NCBI GenBank assembly: GCA_943789165.1
Contig: CALSTB010000005.1
Span: forward strand, 465,001-529,000
DNA length: 64,000 nucleotides
Reading direction: 5' to 3'
Source: an uncultured Bacteroidia bacterium
Lineage (GTDB): Bacteria > Bacteroidota > Bacteroidia > NS11-12g > UBA9320
Below are positions 1-9,033 of this stretch, piece after piece; within the stretch, counting starts at the first letter, position 1; each line of letters begins with the position of its first letter. Under the pieces are notes generated by a model that saw only the letters and a list, made by a program, of their open reading frames with translations, searched no databases and was not told the origin of the DNA. Position numbers and translations under genes: made by a program.

Positions 1-85
1 TGAAAAGATTATCCTGCAAAATCGGTGCTGCAAAGTGTTGTATATAATATATTGCAGTTTTAAAAGTAAGGTTTAAAAGGTTGCT

Positions 86-1915
86 GTGTTGGTTTTGAAT
101 AAGTTCATAAAACATGTAGGTTTATGTGTCATTTTGGTGAAAATGATTGGGTGTTCCCCTAAGGTGAACACTGAGACTGAAGCACAACTTGTTCAATTAG
201 ATTCTCTAAATAAAAAAGCCCGTGAATACCTAAAAATTGATTTAGATACTGCTGAAATGATAAGCAGAACCGTGTTTAATCAAGCGGTGAACGACAGTGA
301 TTTTGTAAACGAAGCCTCAGCTTCTTTAATATTAGGTAGATATTATTACGAAAAAGGTATTTGTGATAGTTCGATTTGGATGTTCAGAAATGCGCTTCAC
401 ATTGGGCAGGAATTGGGTGATAGTCTGTTAATAGGTAAAGGATTAACGAATATTGCCACTTCCTATATGTGCACTGGTGATTTTCGCACCTCGTTGATCT
501 ATAGCGATAGCGCTTACAAAGTGTTTAGTCCACACTTTAAATTCGAGTACATGGCAAAAGCTGCGAGTAATGCTGCGATTAGCCATATCCAGATGGACCA
601 ATACGAAGAGGCAAAACCGTGGTTTCAAAAAGCCATCTTACATGGTCAGAGATCGGAGAACACAAGCTTCTTGGTCAACTTATACAATAATTACGGGTTG
701 TTTAACCGTGATTTTGGTTCAAAGGACACTGGAAGATATTATTTAAACAAAGCGATTGAATTGGCAAGACGAGAGAATTATCACGTCTCTTTAGGAACCA
801 TCTACCTCAATTATGGTCAAGATTTACAAAAGGAGAATCCGGCGTTATCCAAAGCATATCTGGACTCTGCATATATCATATCTAAACAATACAAGTTGCA
901 CGATTTGGAAGAAATCGTTTTAGGAGCAAAAGCCATCAGTTTGAGGGATATGGGAATGCCAGTGGACGTGGTAGGTGACGCTTATGAAGCTTATGTTAAG
1001 AAGGTTAAGGACAACGAGGAGTTAGGTAATTCACAATCTTTTGCGGAATTCGGAGTGAAATATAACATCGCCGAAAAAGAATCAGAGAACCTAAGGTTAA
1101 TAAACAATATTCAAAAGAAGGAACACAAACAGCGACTGATTGTAATCGTCGCCTTGTTACTACTTTTGACTAGCATATTTATTATACGGAGCCTTTATAT
1201 GAGGCACAGGTTGGCAGTGCTGGATAAACAAATCTACCAGCAAAAAATTGATGCCTTATTGAAGTCACAAGAAATTCAAAACATTGATACAATGCTTGAA
1301 GTGCAGGCAGATGAGAGAACGAGAATTGCTGCTGAATTGCACGATAGATTGGGCAGTATATTGAGTGCTGTAAAGTTGAATTTTAGTTCGATGGAAGAAC
1401 ATTTTGGCGATCAACAAGAATCTGCCAAAGTGAGGTTTAATGTGGTTAAAACGTTGATTGATGACGCCACTTCGGAAGTACGAAAAATCTCCCATGACAT
1501 GGCCTCTGGTGTGCTGGCTAAATTTGGATTGTTACACGCTGTTGATCATTTGAAACAAGCGTTAGAAGCAAGTGGTAAGATAAAAATCAATCTCTATGTA
1601 CATGGCATGGATGAGCGATTGTCAGGTACCCAAGAAATGATTCTGTATCGCATATTGCAAGAGTTAATAAGCAATGCGTTAAAGCATGGAATTGCGGACG
1701 ATATCGATGTTCATTTTATAAAAGAAAACGGGAAAGTGACTTTGATTGTTGAGGATAATGGAACTGGATTTGACGAAAAAGAAATTCAAAAATCTACGGG
1801 CCTTGGTTTACCGAATATTCGAAAAAGAATTGAATCAGCTGGAGGGAAGTTTAATATTGATAGTAATCACAAATCTGGCACTACGGTGATACTTGAATTA
1901 CCTATAATTGCTTAA
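86..1915 (+). CDS. TPR-containing sensor histidine kinase (NarL/DesK-type)
   Basis: Sensor kinase of a two-component pair; it would autophosphorylate on His and pass the phosphate to the regulator encoded 12 bp downstream. The N-terminus is hydrophobic and ends in a possible lipobox (MIGC, Cys at residue 23). Tetratricopeptide-like helices fill roughly residues 40-310, a membrane segment lies near 352-371, and a short coiled coil leads to a HisKA_3 domain with RIAAELHDRLG (phospho-acceptor His about residue 419). The ATPase domain shows ELISNALKHG, DNGTGFD and TGLGLPNIRKRI. The start is GTG at 86. The stimulus is unknown; TPR sensors of this layout are common in Bacteroidota. The family assignment is firm, the role is not. 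Confidence 0.9.
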   Translation: MLVLNKFIKHVGLCVILVKMIGCSPKVNTETEAQLVQLDSLNKKAREYLKIDLDTAEMISRTVFNQAVNDSDFVNEASASLILGRYYYEKGICDSSIWMFRNALHIGQELGDSLLIGKGLTNIATSYMCTGDFRTSLIYSDSAYKVFSPHFKFEYMAKAASNAAISHIQMDQYEEAKPWFQKAILHGQRSENTSFLVNLYNNYGLFNRDFGSKDTGRYYLNKAIELARRENYHVSLGTIYLNYGQDLQKENPALSKAYLDSAYIISKQYKLHDLEEIVLGAKAISLRDMGMPVDVVGDAYEAYVKKVKDNEELGNSQSFAEFGVKYNIAEKESENLRLINNIQKKEHKQRLIVIVALLLLLTSIFIIRSLYMRHRLAVLDKQIYQQKIDALLKSQEIQNIDTMLEVQADERTRIAAELHDRLGSILSAVKLNFSSMEEHFGDQQESAKVRFNVVKTLIDDATSEVRKISHDMASGVLAKFGLLHAVDHLKQALEASGKIKINLYVHGMDERLSGTQEMILYRILQELISNALKHGIADDIDVHFIKENGKVTLIVEDNGTGFDEKEIQKSTGLGLPNIRKRIESAGGKFNIDSNHKSGTTVILELPIIA

Positions 1916-1927
1916 TGTTTTATAGCC

Positions 1928-2572
1928 GTGACGAAACTGAATAAAAAAATAATCATAGTAGACGATCATCAAATTGTTTTGGATGGTTTGATGCTTTTAT
2001 TGTCCAAAATTGAAAACGTGGATGTGTTACAAGGGTTTACTAATCCTAAAGAAGCGTTAACGTTTTTAGAGTATAATACCGTCGATATTGTCATTACCGA
2101 CCTTTCGATGCCTGAAATGTCAGGCTTGATACTGACGGAGAGAATAAAGGCGGGTAACAAAAACACCAAAGTGATTGCTTTAACGATGCACAATGACGTT
2201 AAGTCTATCAAAAGCATGGTGCAATTAGGAGCTGACGGATACATATTAAAAAATACAGATTTCGATGTACTTCAATCTGCCTTAGAAACCGTTATCAGTG
2301 GTCAGCAGTATTTTGGTACGGAAATCTTAGAAGCAATTGTTAATGATTTTAAGCCAAGCGTAGAGCTTGATGGTAAGAAGATCAATTTGTCGAGACGAGA
2401 ACTGGGCATACTCGAACTAATTGCTAAAGGAATGACGACAGATTCAATTGCCGAACAGTTGTTTATTTCAAAACACACAGTGAATTCACACAGGAGAAAC
2501 CTAAATGTGAAACTTGGTGTTAGTCGACCAGCGGAGCTTATTTCGAAAGCCAAAAGCTTAGGCCTTATTTAA
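1928..2572 (+). CDS. Response regulator, NarL/FixJ family
   Basis: DNA-binding response regulator, cognate partner of the preceding kinase by adjacency (12 bp gap). It has an N-terminal receiver domain with the acidic pair in VDDHQ near residue 11, the phospho-acceptor in TDLSMPEMSG (Asp about residue 58) and a conserved Lys in YILKNTD. The C-terminal LuxR-type helix-turn-helix reads LSRRELGILELIAKGMT, then STKHTVNSH-like recognition residues (ISKHTVNSHRRNL). It starts with GTG. The length (214 residues) is normal for the family. The target genes cannot be read from the sequence. Confidence 0.92.
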   Translation: MTKLNKKIIIVDDHQIVLDGLMLLLSKIENVDVLQGFTNPKEALTFLEYNTVDIVITDLSMPEMSGLILTERIKAGNKNTKVIALTMHNDVKSIKSMVQLGADGYILKNTDFDVLQSALETVISGQQYFGTEILEAIVNDFKPSVELDGKKINLSRRELGILELIAKGMTTDSIAEQLFISKHTVNSHRRNLNVKLGVSRPAELISKAKSLGLI

Positions 2573-2599
2573 TTTAAGAGCTTTTATTCACATATTACG

Positions 2600-2626
2600 T
2601 TGACCTGAACGTAAGTCGTATTTTTG
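2600..2626 (+). promoter_or_regulatory. Bacteroidota-type promoter for trpS
   Basis: TTG at 2600-2602 and TATTTTTG at 2619-2626 (19 bp between their first bases) match the Bacteroidota sigma-A pattern TTG...TAnnTTTG. The trpS ATG follows 20 bp downstream, which suggests a very short leader. Identified by pattern only. Confidence 0.55.
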
Positions 2627-2645
2627 CCGCTGAAACATCCTAGAT

Positions 2646-3662
2646 ATGAAGACAGTTGTTAGCGGGGTTCGGCCAACCGGAAAATTACACTCTAGGTAAT
2701 TATTTTGGAGCAGTGAAAAATTTTCTTCACATGCAAGATGCCAACAATGCTTTTTTCTTTCATTGCAGACATCCACTCATTAACTACGCATCCTATTCCT
2801 GAGGACTTACACAGCAATGTGCATCAAGTCTTGGCTGAATATTTAGCGATGGGACTTGACCCTGATAAGTGTACGTTATTCGTTCAAAGCGATGTTCCTC
2901 AGATTTCTGAATTGTATACGTACATGAACATGAACGCATACTTAGGAGAGCTTGAACGGTCTGCATCCTTTAAGGATAAAGTCAAAACACAACGATCCAA
3001 TGTAAATGCAGGATTATCTGACCTATCCCGTTTTAATGGCAGTAGATATCCTCATCCACAAAGCGGACTTATGTACCGGTGGGTAAAGACCAAGAACAGC
3101 ATTTAGAAATGACACGTGATTTTGCTAAACGCTTTAATCACATGTATGGTGTTCACTGCTTTCCTAAGGAACCAGAAGCTTACAGTCAAACCGGGAAATT
3201 GGTGAAAGTGCCTGGTCTTACGAACAACGGTAAAATGAGTAAAAGTGGGGGCCAGAAGGGGATGCCGTATCTTCTTTGATGACGACGAAAAAGTAACCCA
3301 AAAGAAAATTATGCGTGCAGTCACGGATTCAGGTCCTACAGAAATGAATCAGGTGAAACCAGATGCTATTCAAAACTTGTTCGACATTATGGCACTTGTC
3401 TCTGACCAAAGTCCACTGTGGAACACTTTTGACACCCTTTATAACAACTGTGAGATTCGCTACGGTGATTTCAAAAAACAACTGGCAAGTGATGTAAGAG
3501 ATTTCATTGCTCCAATTAGAGAAAAGATCCTCAAGACCTTAAAGCCGATAAAGACCTACCTAGGTTCACGTGGCTAAAGCAGGTGCCGAGAAAGCACAAG
3601 CTAGCGCTGAAGCTACATTAAAAGAAGTACGTGAAATTATTGGTTTTAGAAGGTTTTATTAA
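2646..3662 (+). pseudogene. trpS: Tryptophanyl-tRNA synthetase, multiply frameshifted
   Basis: Charges tRNA-Trp. Read across frames, the protein is recognisable from end to end: start MKTVVSGVRPTGKLH, then LGNYFGAVKN (HxGN signature), IADIHSL, TYPVLMAVDILIHKADL, VPVGKDQEQHLEMTRD, the KMSKS loop, and a C-terminus with AKAGAEKAQASAEATLKEVR ending at TAA 3660-3662. The frame changes near 2691, 2755, 3017, 3072, 3256, 3270, 3543, 3556 and 3569, by one or two bases each time. The residues between the breaks remain family-like, so coding constraint was not relaxed long ago. TrpS is essential and no second copy is visible here. Errors in the sequence are therefore more likely than a true pseudogene, but I cannot prove it. 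Confidence 0.85.
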
Positions 3663-3713
3663 ATAGATTTGAACGGAATAACAAAGTCACATTAAAGTCA
3701 ACGGAGAAGAAAA

Positions 3714-4330
3714 ATGCACATTGCGATAGCGGGAAACATCGGAGCGGGAAAGTCGACTCTAACTAATTTACTTGCAAAACATTACAATTGGGAACCTCAT
3801 TTTGAGTCATTAGACAACAATCCATATATCTCAGATTTTTATGAGGATATGCAACGGTGGTCATTCAACTTGCAGGTCTTCTTTCTTAAATACCCGGTTT
3901 CAATGGTGTGCAAAACATCCGTTCGAGAGGAGAAACCGTAATCCAAGATAGAACCATCTATGAAGATGCATACATCTTTGCTCCAAACCTACATGCAATG
4001 GGGCTAATGAGTACCAGAGATTTTGATACGTACCAGGCTTTGTTTTCGAGTATTAAGTCAATGCTTGAGCCACCAGATTTAATGATTTACTTAAGAGCAA
4101 GTATATCCGCCTTGGTGAATAGAATTCAAAAACGGGGTCGGGAATATGAAGACTCTATTCGTTTAGATTACCTAAAGAGACTTAATGAACGGTATGAGGC
4201 TTGGATTTCTACCTATACTGATGGAAAGCTGTTGATCATCGATGTTGATGATTTAGAGTTTGAAACAAGCCAGGAAGACCTTGGTAAAATCATCAGCAAA
4301 ATCGACGCTGAAGTGCATGGGTTGTTCTAG
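3714..4330 (+). pseudogene. Deoxynucleoside kinase, frameshifted
   Basis: Deoxynucleoside kinase (dNK/dGK family) for nucleoside salvage, phosphorylating deoxynucleosides with ATP. It has a P-loop GNIGAGKST near residue 8, the ERS/DRT-type motif in VIQDRTIYEDAYIF, and a lid-like arginine stretch NRIQKRGREYE. The expected length is about 205 residues. The reading frame breaks in a small cluster at about 3888-3910 (three indels: +1, -1, +2). On either side the protein is intact, and the skipped part reads as N-T-R-F-Q-M-V-Q-N-I-R once repaired. It lies 51 bp after trpS and shares the same indel cluster, so a local sequence-quality problem is the simplest explanation. Confidence 0.8.
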
Positions 4331-4704
4331 TAGGCACTAGGAACTAGGCATTAGGATTTAGGGAGAAAGAATATAGAACATAGTTTTTTCGATGCGTTCT
4401 GAATGACGCTGATTGAAAAGTTGAAGTTGAAGTCTAAGTTGAAGTTGAACCAAATCAAACGAACAACCTAACTACCCAATCCATAATTGTACATGTTGAG
4501 ATTTTTCGATGCGTTCTGAATTACCTATTGCTTATTCAGACATTCAGACATTTGGTAGGCACTAGGAACTAGGCATTAGGATTTAGGGAGAAAGATTATA
4601 GAACATAGATTCTTCGCTGCACTCTGAATTACCTATTACTTATTCAGACAATCAGACAATCAGACATTCAGACAGTCCAACAGTCCGACCTTTATCCAAT
4701 AATT
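4331..4704 (+). repeat. Intergenic modular repeat between convergent genes
   Basis: No gene is seen here. A 53-bp direct repeat (taggcactaggaactaggc...) occurs at 4331-4383 and 4556-4608 with two differing bases. Each copy runs into a word ending in a form of gaacatag...ttctgaat. Between them lie a GTTGAA-rich word (4418-4450) and a cctaactaccca word. The right end is a run of short cagacattcagaca-like units followed by an A/T-rich tail. The same words in the same order occur near 11.6, 13.2 and 21.2 kb. Confidence 0.75.
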
Positions 4705-5178
4705 CTATAATTCAATCATTCTAAGCACCGTATAAGCTGCTTCTTCGCCTTTATTGCCGTATTTTCCACCAGCGCGATCGAGTGCTTGTTGTTGTGTGTC
4801 AGGGGTAAGTACACCAAAAATGACTGGTTTGTCGTATTTAAGATTTACGTCGCTGATTCCTGTGGCTACTGCTTGGCAAATAAAATCGAAGTGCCTTGTT
4901 TCACCTTGAATAATGCAACCTAACGCGATTACGCCATCAATTTCATCGCGTTGAGCTAGTTTTTGACTCGCTAATATCAACTCAAAACTACCTGGTACTT
5001 GGATAACGCTAATTTGGCTTTCAGGAATACCTGCTTGTTTTAAAAGTGTTTTAGCTCCATCAAGTAGGGCAAAAGTCACTTCTTCATTCCATTCCGCAAC
5101 GGCTATACCGATGCGCGCATTTGGAAGCTGGGGAAGTTTTCCTGAAAAGCTTGAAAGGTTCTTGTCTTTAGAAGACAT
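4705..5178 (-). CDS. ribH: 6,7-dimethyl-8-ribityllumazine synthase
   Basis: Penultimate step of riboflavin synthesis: condenses 5-amino-6-ribitylaminouracil with 3,4-dihydroxy-2-butanone 4-phosphate. Family signatures are AEWNEEV near the N-terminus, VPGSFELILASQKLA, GCIIQGETRHFDFIC with the catalytic His, and PVIFGVLTPDTQQQALDRAG near the C-terminus. At 157 residues it has the normal length. It is the last gene of a minus-strand run after the TPR protein (10 bp gap). The downstream side faces the repeat region. ribF, a later gene for flavin cofactor synthesis, lies at 24.6 kb. Confidence 0.95.
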   Translation of the reverse strand: MSSKDKNLSSFSGKLPQLPNARIGIAVAEWNEEVTFALLDGAKTLLKQAGIPESQISVIQVPGSFELILASQKLAQRDEIDGVIALGCIIQGETRHFDFICQAVATGISDVNLKYDKPVIFGVLTPDTQQQALDRAGGKYGNKGEEAAYTVLRMIEL

Positions 5179-5188
5179 GTATAAAATC

Positions 5189-5869
5189 TTACTTTAAACC
5201 CGCTTTAGCACGCGCAATCTCTTTGTCGATATTCGCTGCATATTGGGTCTTTGTGTAATCCTTTTTCACTGCTTCATAGGACTTAAGAGCACCTTCATAA
5301 TCCTCCAACTGCATTTGAGCTTTAGCGGCTTTCATGTAGCAATAAGGTGTGGTGAACGTGTTGTCACGCATTTTTGCAGCTTTCAAATAAGCCTTTACGC
5401 CATCTTCTAAATTATCTAACTCAACATGACAATCACCCTCTAAACACTTGGCTAAAGGAGCAACCATTTCGTCTTCAAATGAAACCGAACCAAGATATTC
5501 TAAAGCTTCTTCAAATGAATCTTTGTTCATAAAGGCACGAGCAGCAAGGTATTTAGCTCGCACCCCTGCTGGAGTCTTACCAAATTCCTCAGCAACATCA
5601 ATTAAACCCAACGCCTCATTTCCGTCACCGTTCAAGGCTAAATTCATAGAATCTTGCTCAAAGTATTTTTCAGCACGGAATAATTCATCATTGGCTGCGG
5701 CATTTTTCTTCGGAGTTAATACTGAAGTGTAATACCAAAATCCAGCAGCAATAATCAATAAAGCAATACCGGCGTACATCAAGTTCTTAGAGTTGTCTTC
5801 GATATATTGAAGAATAGAAAATGGTTTTTTTTCTACAACTTCTTCGGTATTCTGTTCCTCGTTGTTCAT
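5189..5869 (-). CDS. TPR-repeat inner-membrane protein
   Basis: Single-pass membrane protein with a periplasmic tetratricopeptide region. A charged N-terminus with a run of Glu precedes a transmembrane segment at about residues 31-50 (MYAGIALLIIAAGFWYYTSV). The remainder is helical repeats, including EALGLIDVAEEFGKTPAGVR and EDYEGALKSYEAVKKDY. The layout (short N-tail, one TM, TPR) resembles YfgM-like tetratricopeptide proteins of Bacteroidota, which are often encoded next to ribH in this phylum. It probably mediates protein contacts at the membrane, but nothing here shows a specific partner. Confidence 0.8.
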   Translation of the reverse strand: MNNEEQNTEEVVEKKPFSILQYIEDNSKNLMYAGIALLIIAAGFWYYTSVLTPKKNAAANDELFRAEKYFEQDSMNLALNGDGNEALGLIDVAEEFGKTPAGVRAKYLAARAFMNKDSFEEALEYLGSVSFEDEMVAPLAKCLEGDCHVELDNLEDGVKAYLKAAKMRDNTFTTPYCYMKAAKAQMQLEDYEGALKSYEAVKKDYTKTQYAANIDKEIARAKAGLK

Positions 5870-5921
5870 CTATTTAAAATTTTTGCAATTATAGGGGTTA
5901 ATAATGTAATTTGGTTAATCC

Positions 5922-6914
5922 TTATTCGACAATAAAAGGATAGTCTTCAACATACACATCTGTATACAATTCATGTACTTCAGGATATGGAGACGCCTCG
6001 GCAAACTCAACGCTTGCGTTCACTTCTTGTACAATTTCTTCTTCCATCGCATCTAAGTCCTTTTGACTAGCCCACTTCTTTGAAATTAAAGTCTTACCAA
6101 CCACTTCAATAGGATCAATTGATTTGTATTTTTCGACTTCAGCTTTGGTTCTATACTTCGCTGGGTCAGACATAGAATGACCTCTATATCGATAGGTCTT
6201 AATTTCTAAGAAAGTTGGCCCATCACCTTTACGAGCTCTTTTAGCTGCGTCTAACATCGCCTCATGTACGGCCTCACAACTCATACCATCAATTTGGAAA
6301 TTTGGCATGTCGTATGCCAAACCAATTTTATGAATATCTAATACATTGGTTGTTCTTTCAACAGAAGTTCCCATTGCATACTCATTGTTTTCAACAACAA
6401 ATACAACCGGAAGTTTCCATAACATCGCCATGTTAAATGTCTCGTGCAAAGCCCCTTGTCTCACAGCTCCATCACCCATAAAACAAACGGTGACATCTTT
6501 AGTCCCATTATACTGATCTGCCATGGCAATACCAGCACCCAAAGGAATTTGGCCACCTACAATACCATGACCACCAAAGAAATTATGCTCCTTACTAAAC
6601 ATGTGCATACTACCGCCTTTGCCTTTCGTACAGCCTGTCACTTTGCCATAAAGTTCGGCCATTACTTCGTTGGCTGAAATGCCACACGCCAAGGCATGAC
6701 CGTGGTCGCGATACGCCGTTATTAACTTGTCGTTAGACTCTAACGCGGTCATTGTTCCAGCGATTACTGCTTCTTGACCAATGTACAAATGACAGAATCC
6801 GCGAATTTTTTGTTGCCCATATAATTGAGCTGATTTCTCTTCAAACCGACGGATGAGCATCATTTGCTTAAACCACTTAGTATAAATCTCTTTAGTAAAT
6901 TTTACTTTTGCCAT
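5922..6914 (-). CDS. pdhA: Pyruvate dehydrogenase E1 component, alpha subunit
   Basis: Thiamine-diphosphate-dependent decarboxylase subunit of the pyruvate dehydrogenase complex. Landmarks are FCHLYIGQEAVIAG, AYRDHGHAL, the TPP-binding span from GDGAVRQGALHE to ENNEYAMGTS, and YRYRGHSMSDPAKYRT (the regulatory-loop region). I start it at ATG 6914 (MAKVKFTKE), because the open frame upstream runs through the promoter and into recF and is not family-like. It has 330 residues, normal for the short bacterial alpha subunit. The E1 beta and E2 genes are not adjacent here. Confidence 0.93.
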   Translation of the reverse strand: MAKVKFTKEIYTKWFKQMMLIRRFEEKSAQLYGQQKIRGFCHLYIGQEAVIAGTMTALESNDKLITAYRDHGHALACGISANEVMAELYGKVTGCTKGKGGSMHMFSKEHNFFGGHGIVGGQIPLGAGIAMADQYNGTKDVTVCFMGDGAVRQGALHETFNMAMLWKLPVVFVVENNEYAMGTSVERTTNVLDIHKIGLAYDMPNFQIDGMSCEAVHEAMLDAAKRARKGDGPTFLEIKTYRYRGHSMSDPAKYRTKAEVEKYKSIDPIEVVGKTLISKKWASQKDLDAMEEEIVQEVNASVEFAEASPYPEVHELYTDVYVEDYPFIVE

Positions 6915-6963
6915 AATAATCAGATCGAAAAAAAAACGAACATCAGTTGCGTTTTTCCGGCTG

Positions 6964-6990
6964 CAAAAATACGATTTCCAATACATACAA
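6964..6990 (-). promoter_or_regulatory. Promoter for pdhA overlapping the recF start
   Basis: On the minus strand, TTG at 6990-6988 and TATTTTTG at 6971-6964 stand 19 bp apart, the same arrangement as upstream of trpS. Transcription would begin near 6957, leaving a leader of about 43 nt before the pdhA ATG. The upstream box shares a base with the recF ATG (6990-6992) on the other strand. Confidence 0.55.
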
Positions 6991-8078
6991 TGTATATCCA
7001 AAAATTGAAGCTCATACAGTTTAAAAATCATGAGAAATCGGAATTTGATTTTTGCAATGGATTGAATTGTTTTTACGGAAAAAACGGCGTAGGTAAAACG
7101 AACGTCCTAGACGGATTGCACTACATCTGTAATGGTAAATCTTATTTTGGTAGGACGGATTCCAACAACATTCAGTTCGAAACAGACTTTGCCATAATTG
7201 AGGCAGAACTCGAGAGTGATGAGGGACCGACCTCGGTGAGTGTTGGTTTTCAAACCAATGGTAAAAAAGGCTTAAAGAAAAATGGTGCGGTCGTCAAACG
7301 CTTGGCTGATTACGTAGGATACCTTCCTGGCGTTATGATTACACCAGGCGATATTTCTATGTTAACAGGTCATAGCGACGAGCGACGGAAATTCATGGAT
7401 AAGGCCATTGGATTTACAGACAAAACATATTTGTTGGCACTAATCAAACACAATAAATTACTGGAAAGTAGGAATGAACTTTTAAAACAATTCTTCATTC
7501 ATCAAAACCGCGATTTGCTTGCATTGGAGTCGATTGACGTTCAGCTGATCCCTCTTGTTGACCAAATTCACAAAAGCCGTCAAAAGTTTATCGAAGACAT
7601 CTTGGAACCGCTTAATGTGGTTTATAATGCTATCGTAAATAAAGAAGAATCGCTGTCATTGACATACGAATCAACGTTAAATGACTTGAATGCAGCTGCC
7701 AATTTGAAAATGAGCTTAAATCAAGATCTAATGGCTCAACGCACAACGGTGGGAATTCATAAAGACGACATTGGCGTATCTATTAATAAGGTGTCGGTCA
7801 AAAAATTTGGATCGCAAGGACAAATAAAATCTGCGACAATTACTATGCACTTGGCTGCTTATTTGTATATGAAATCCAAGCTCAATCGAAAACCATTGTT
7901 GTTGTTGGATGATGTTTTTGAAAAAATTGATGATTTAAGATCAGCTCGTTTGTTGAAATTAATCTCTGGAGCAGATTTCGGTCAAATATTTATTACAGAT
8001 ACAAGTGAATCGAGGATGAAATCTAAACTGGAAGCGGTGACTTCGGAGAAAAAATTCTTTAATATTGAAAGCAACTAG
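6990..8078 (+). CDS. recF: DNA replication and repair protein RecF
   Basis: SMC-like ATPase that helps load RecA at single-strand gaps. It shows Walker A FYGKNGVGKTN near residue 30, the RecF signature (GDISMLTGHSDERRKFMDK), the ABC-type signature region KKFGSQGQIKS and Walker B KPLLLLDDVFEKIDD. I start it at ATG 6990 (MYIQKLKLIQFKNHEKSEF), the position where RecF homology begins; the longer frame overlaps pdhA. It is divergent from pdhA and is followed after 14 bp by a DciA-like gene. The product has 362 residues, typical of the family. Confidence 0.94.
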   Translation: MYIQKLKLIQFKNHEKSEFDFCNGLNCFYGKNGVGKTNVLDGLHYICNGKSYFGRTDSNNIQFETDFAIIEAELESDEGPTSVSVGFQTNGKKGLKKNGAVVKRLADYVGYLPGVMITPGDISMLTGHSDERRKFMDKAIGFTDKTYLLALIKHNKLLESRNELLKQFFIHQNRDLLALESIDVQLIPLVDQIHKSRQKFIEDILEPLNVVYNAIVNKEESLSLTYESTLNDLNAAANLKMSLNQDLMAQRTTVGIHKDDIGVSINKVSVKKFGSQGQIKSATITMHLAAYLYMKSKLNRKPLLLLDDVFEKIDDLRSARLLKLISGADFGQIFITDTSESRMKSKLEAVTSEKKFFNIESN

Positions 8079-8092
8079 AAAGCATCTATTAA

Positions 8093-8377
8093 ATGAGTGA
8101 CGAAAAATCCATTAAAGACTTGATTTACAGCATGATGGACTCGTATCACTTGTCGGATAAACTAGTGGAAACTAAAGTGCGAAAAGAGTGGGAAGAGATT
8201 ATGGGAAGAACGATTGCGAAAAATACTTCACGATTATCTATTCATAAAAAGACCCTCTACCTCGAGATATTATCTGCCCCGCTAAAAAATGATTTATACT
8301 TTCACGAAAAAACCATCGTTGAAAAAGTGAATCAGCACATTGGGCAACAAGTCATACATCAAATAAAAATTAAATAA
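8093..8377 (+). CDS. DUF721/DciA-like protein
   Basis: A 94-residue protein of the DUF721 family, related to DciA, the ancestral loader of the replicative helicase in bacteria without DnaC. The visible family pattern is VRKEWEEIMGRTIAKNTSRL followed by LYLEILSAPLKNDLYF. The gene sits 14 bp after recF, a linkage that fits a replication role, and its stop overlaps the rpe start by one base (TAATG). The family call is from pattern and context; helicase loading is inferred. Confidence 0.78.
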   Translation: MSDEKSIKDLIYSMMDSYHLSDKLVETKVRKEWEEIMGRTIAKNTSRLSIHKKTLYLEILSAPLKNDLYFHEKTIVEKVNQHIGQQVIHQIKIK

Positions 8378-9033
8378 TGAGTCACCTAATTGCACCGTCG
8401 GTGCTTTCTGCAGATTTTAACAATTTAGAACGCGATGCTGAAATGATTAATAACAGTGAAGCGGACTGGTTTCATGTGGATGTAATGGATGGTGTTTTTG
8501 TGCCAAATATTTCATTTGGATTTCCTGTTATCAAGGCATTAAACAAGGTAGCTAAAAAACCCTTAGACGTCCACTTGATGATTGTAAGACCAGAAGAATA
8601 TGTGACCCAATTTAGGGATGTAGGCGCTTCTGTACTTACGGTTCATTATGAAGCGAGTCCACACTTACATAGAACGCTTCAAGCAATTAAAGCGGCGGGT
8701 ATGCAAGCAGGTGTAGCCATCAACCCTCACACGCCTGTGGCATTATTAGAGGATTTAATATCTGACATCGACTTAGTCACTATTATGAGTGTCAACCCTG
8801 GTTTTGGAGGACAAAAATTCATTGAGAATACCTATAAAAAAATCACAGATTTGGTAGCGTTGAAGAACAAAGCCAAAACCGACCTACACATAGAAATAGA
8901 TGGTGGTGTTAACCTAGACAATTACCCAGAATTGGTAAAGGCAGGTGCTAATGTATTGGTCGCTGGGAATACTGTGTTTTCATCTAACAATCCAACCAAC
9001 ACAATTGCTGATTTGAAAAAAACTGTTGGGTAA
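8377..9033 (+). CDS. rpe: Ribulose-phosphate 3-epimerase
   Basis: Interconverts ribulose 5-phosphate and xylulose 5-phosphate in the pentose phosphate pathway. It is a TIM barrel with SVLSADFNNLERD at the N-terminus, the metal-site motifs HVDVMDGVFVPNISFG and LDVHLMI, MSVNPGFGGQKFIE, and EIDGGVN with the catalytic Asp, then a phosphate-binding AGANVLVAGNTVF. At 218 residues it has the standard length. The start overlaps the preceding stop codon, so translational coupling is likely. Confidence 0.96.
   Translation: MSHLIAPSVLSADFNNLERDAEMINNSEADWFHVDVMDGVFVPNISFGFPVIKALNKVAKKPLDVHLMIVRPEEYVTQFRDVGASVLTVHYEASPHLHRTLQAIKAAGMQAGVAINPHTPVALLEDLISDIDLVTIMSVNPGFGGQKFIENTYKKITDLVALKNKAKTDLHIEIDGGVNLDNYPELVKAGANVLVAGNTVFSSNNPTNTIADLKKTVG

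Noticed and set aside
5448..5732. 94-residue plus-strand frame inside the TPR gene
   Set aside because: It is the shadow of the minus-strand TPR protein, with no motif or start context of its own.
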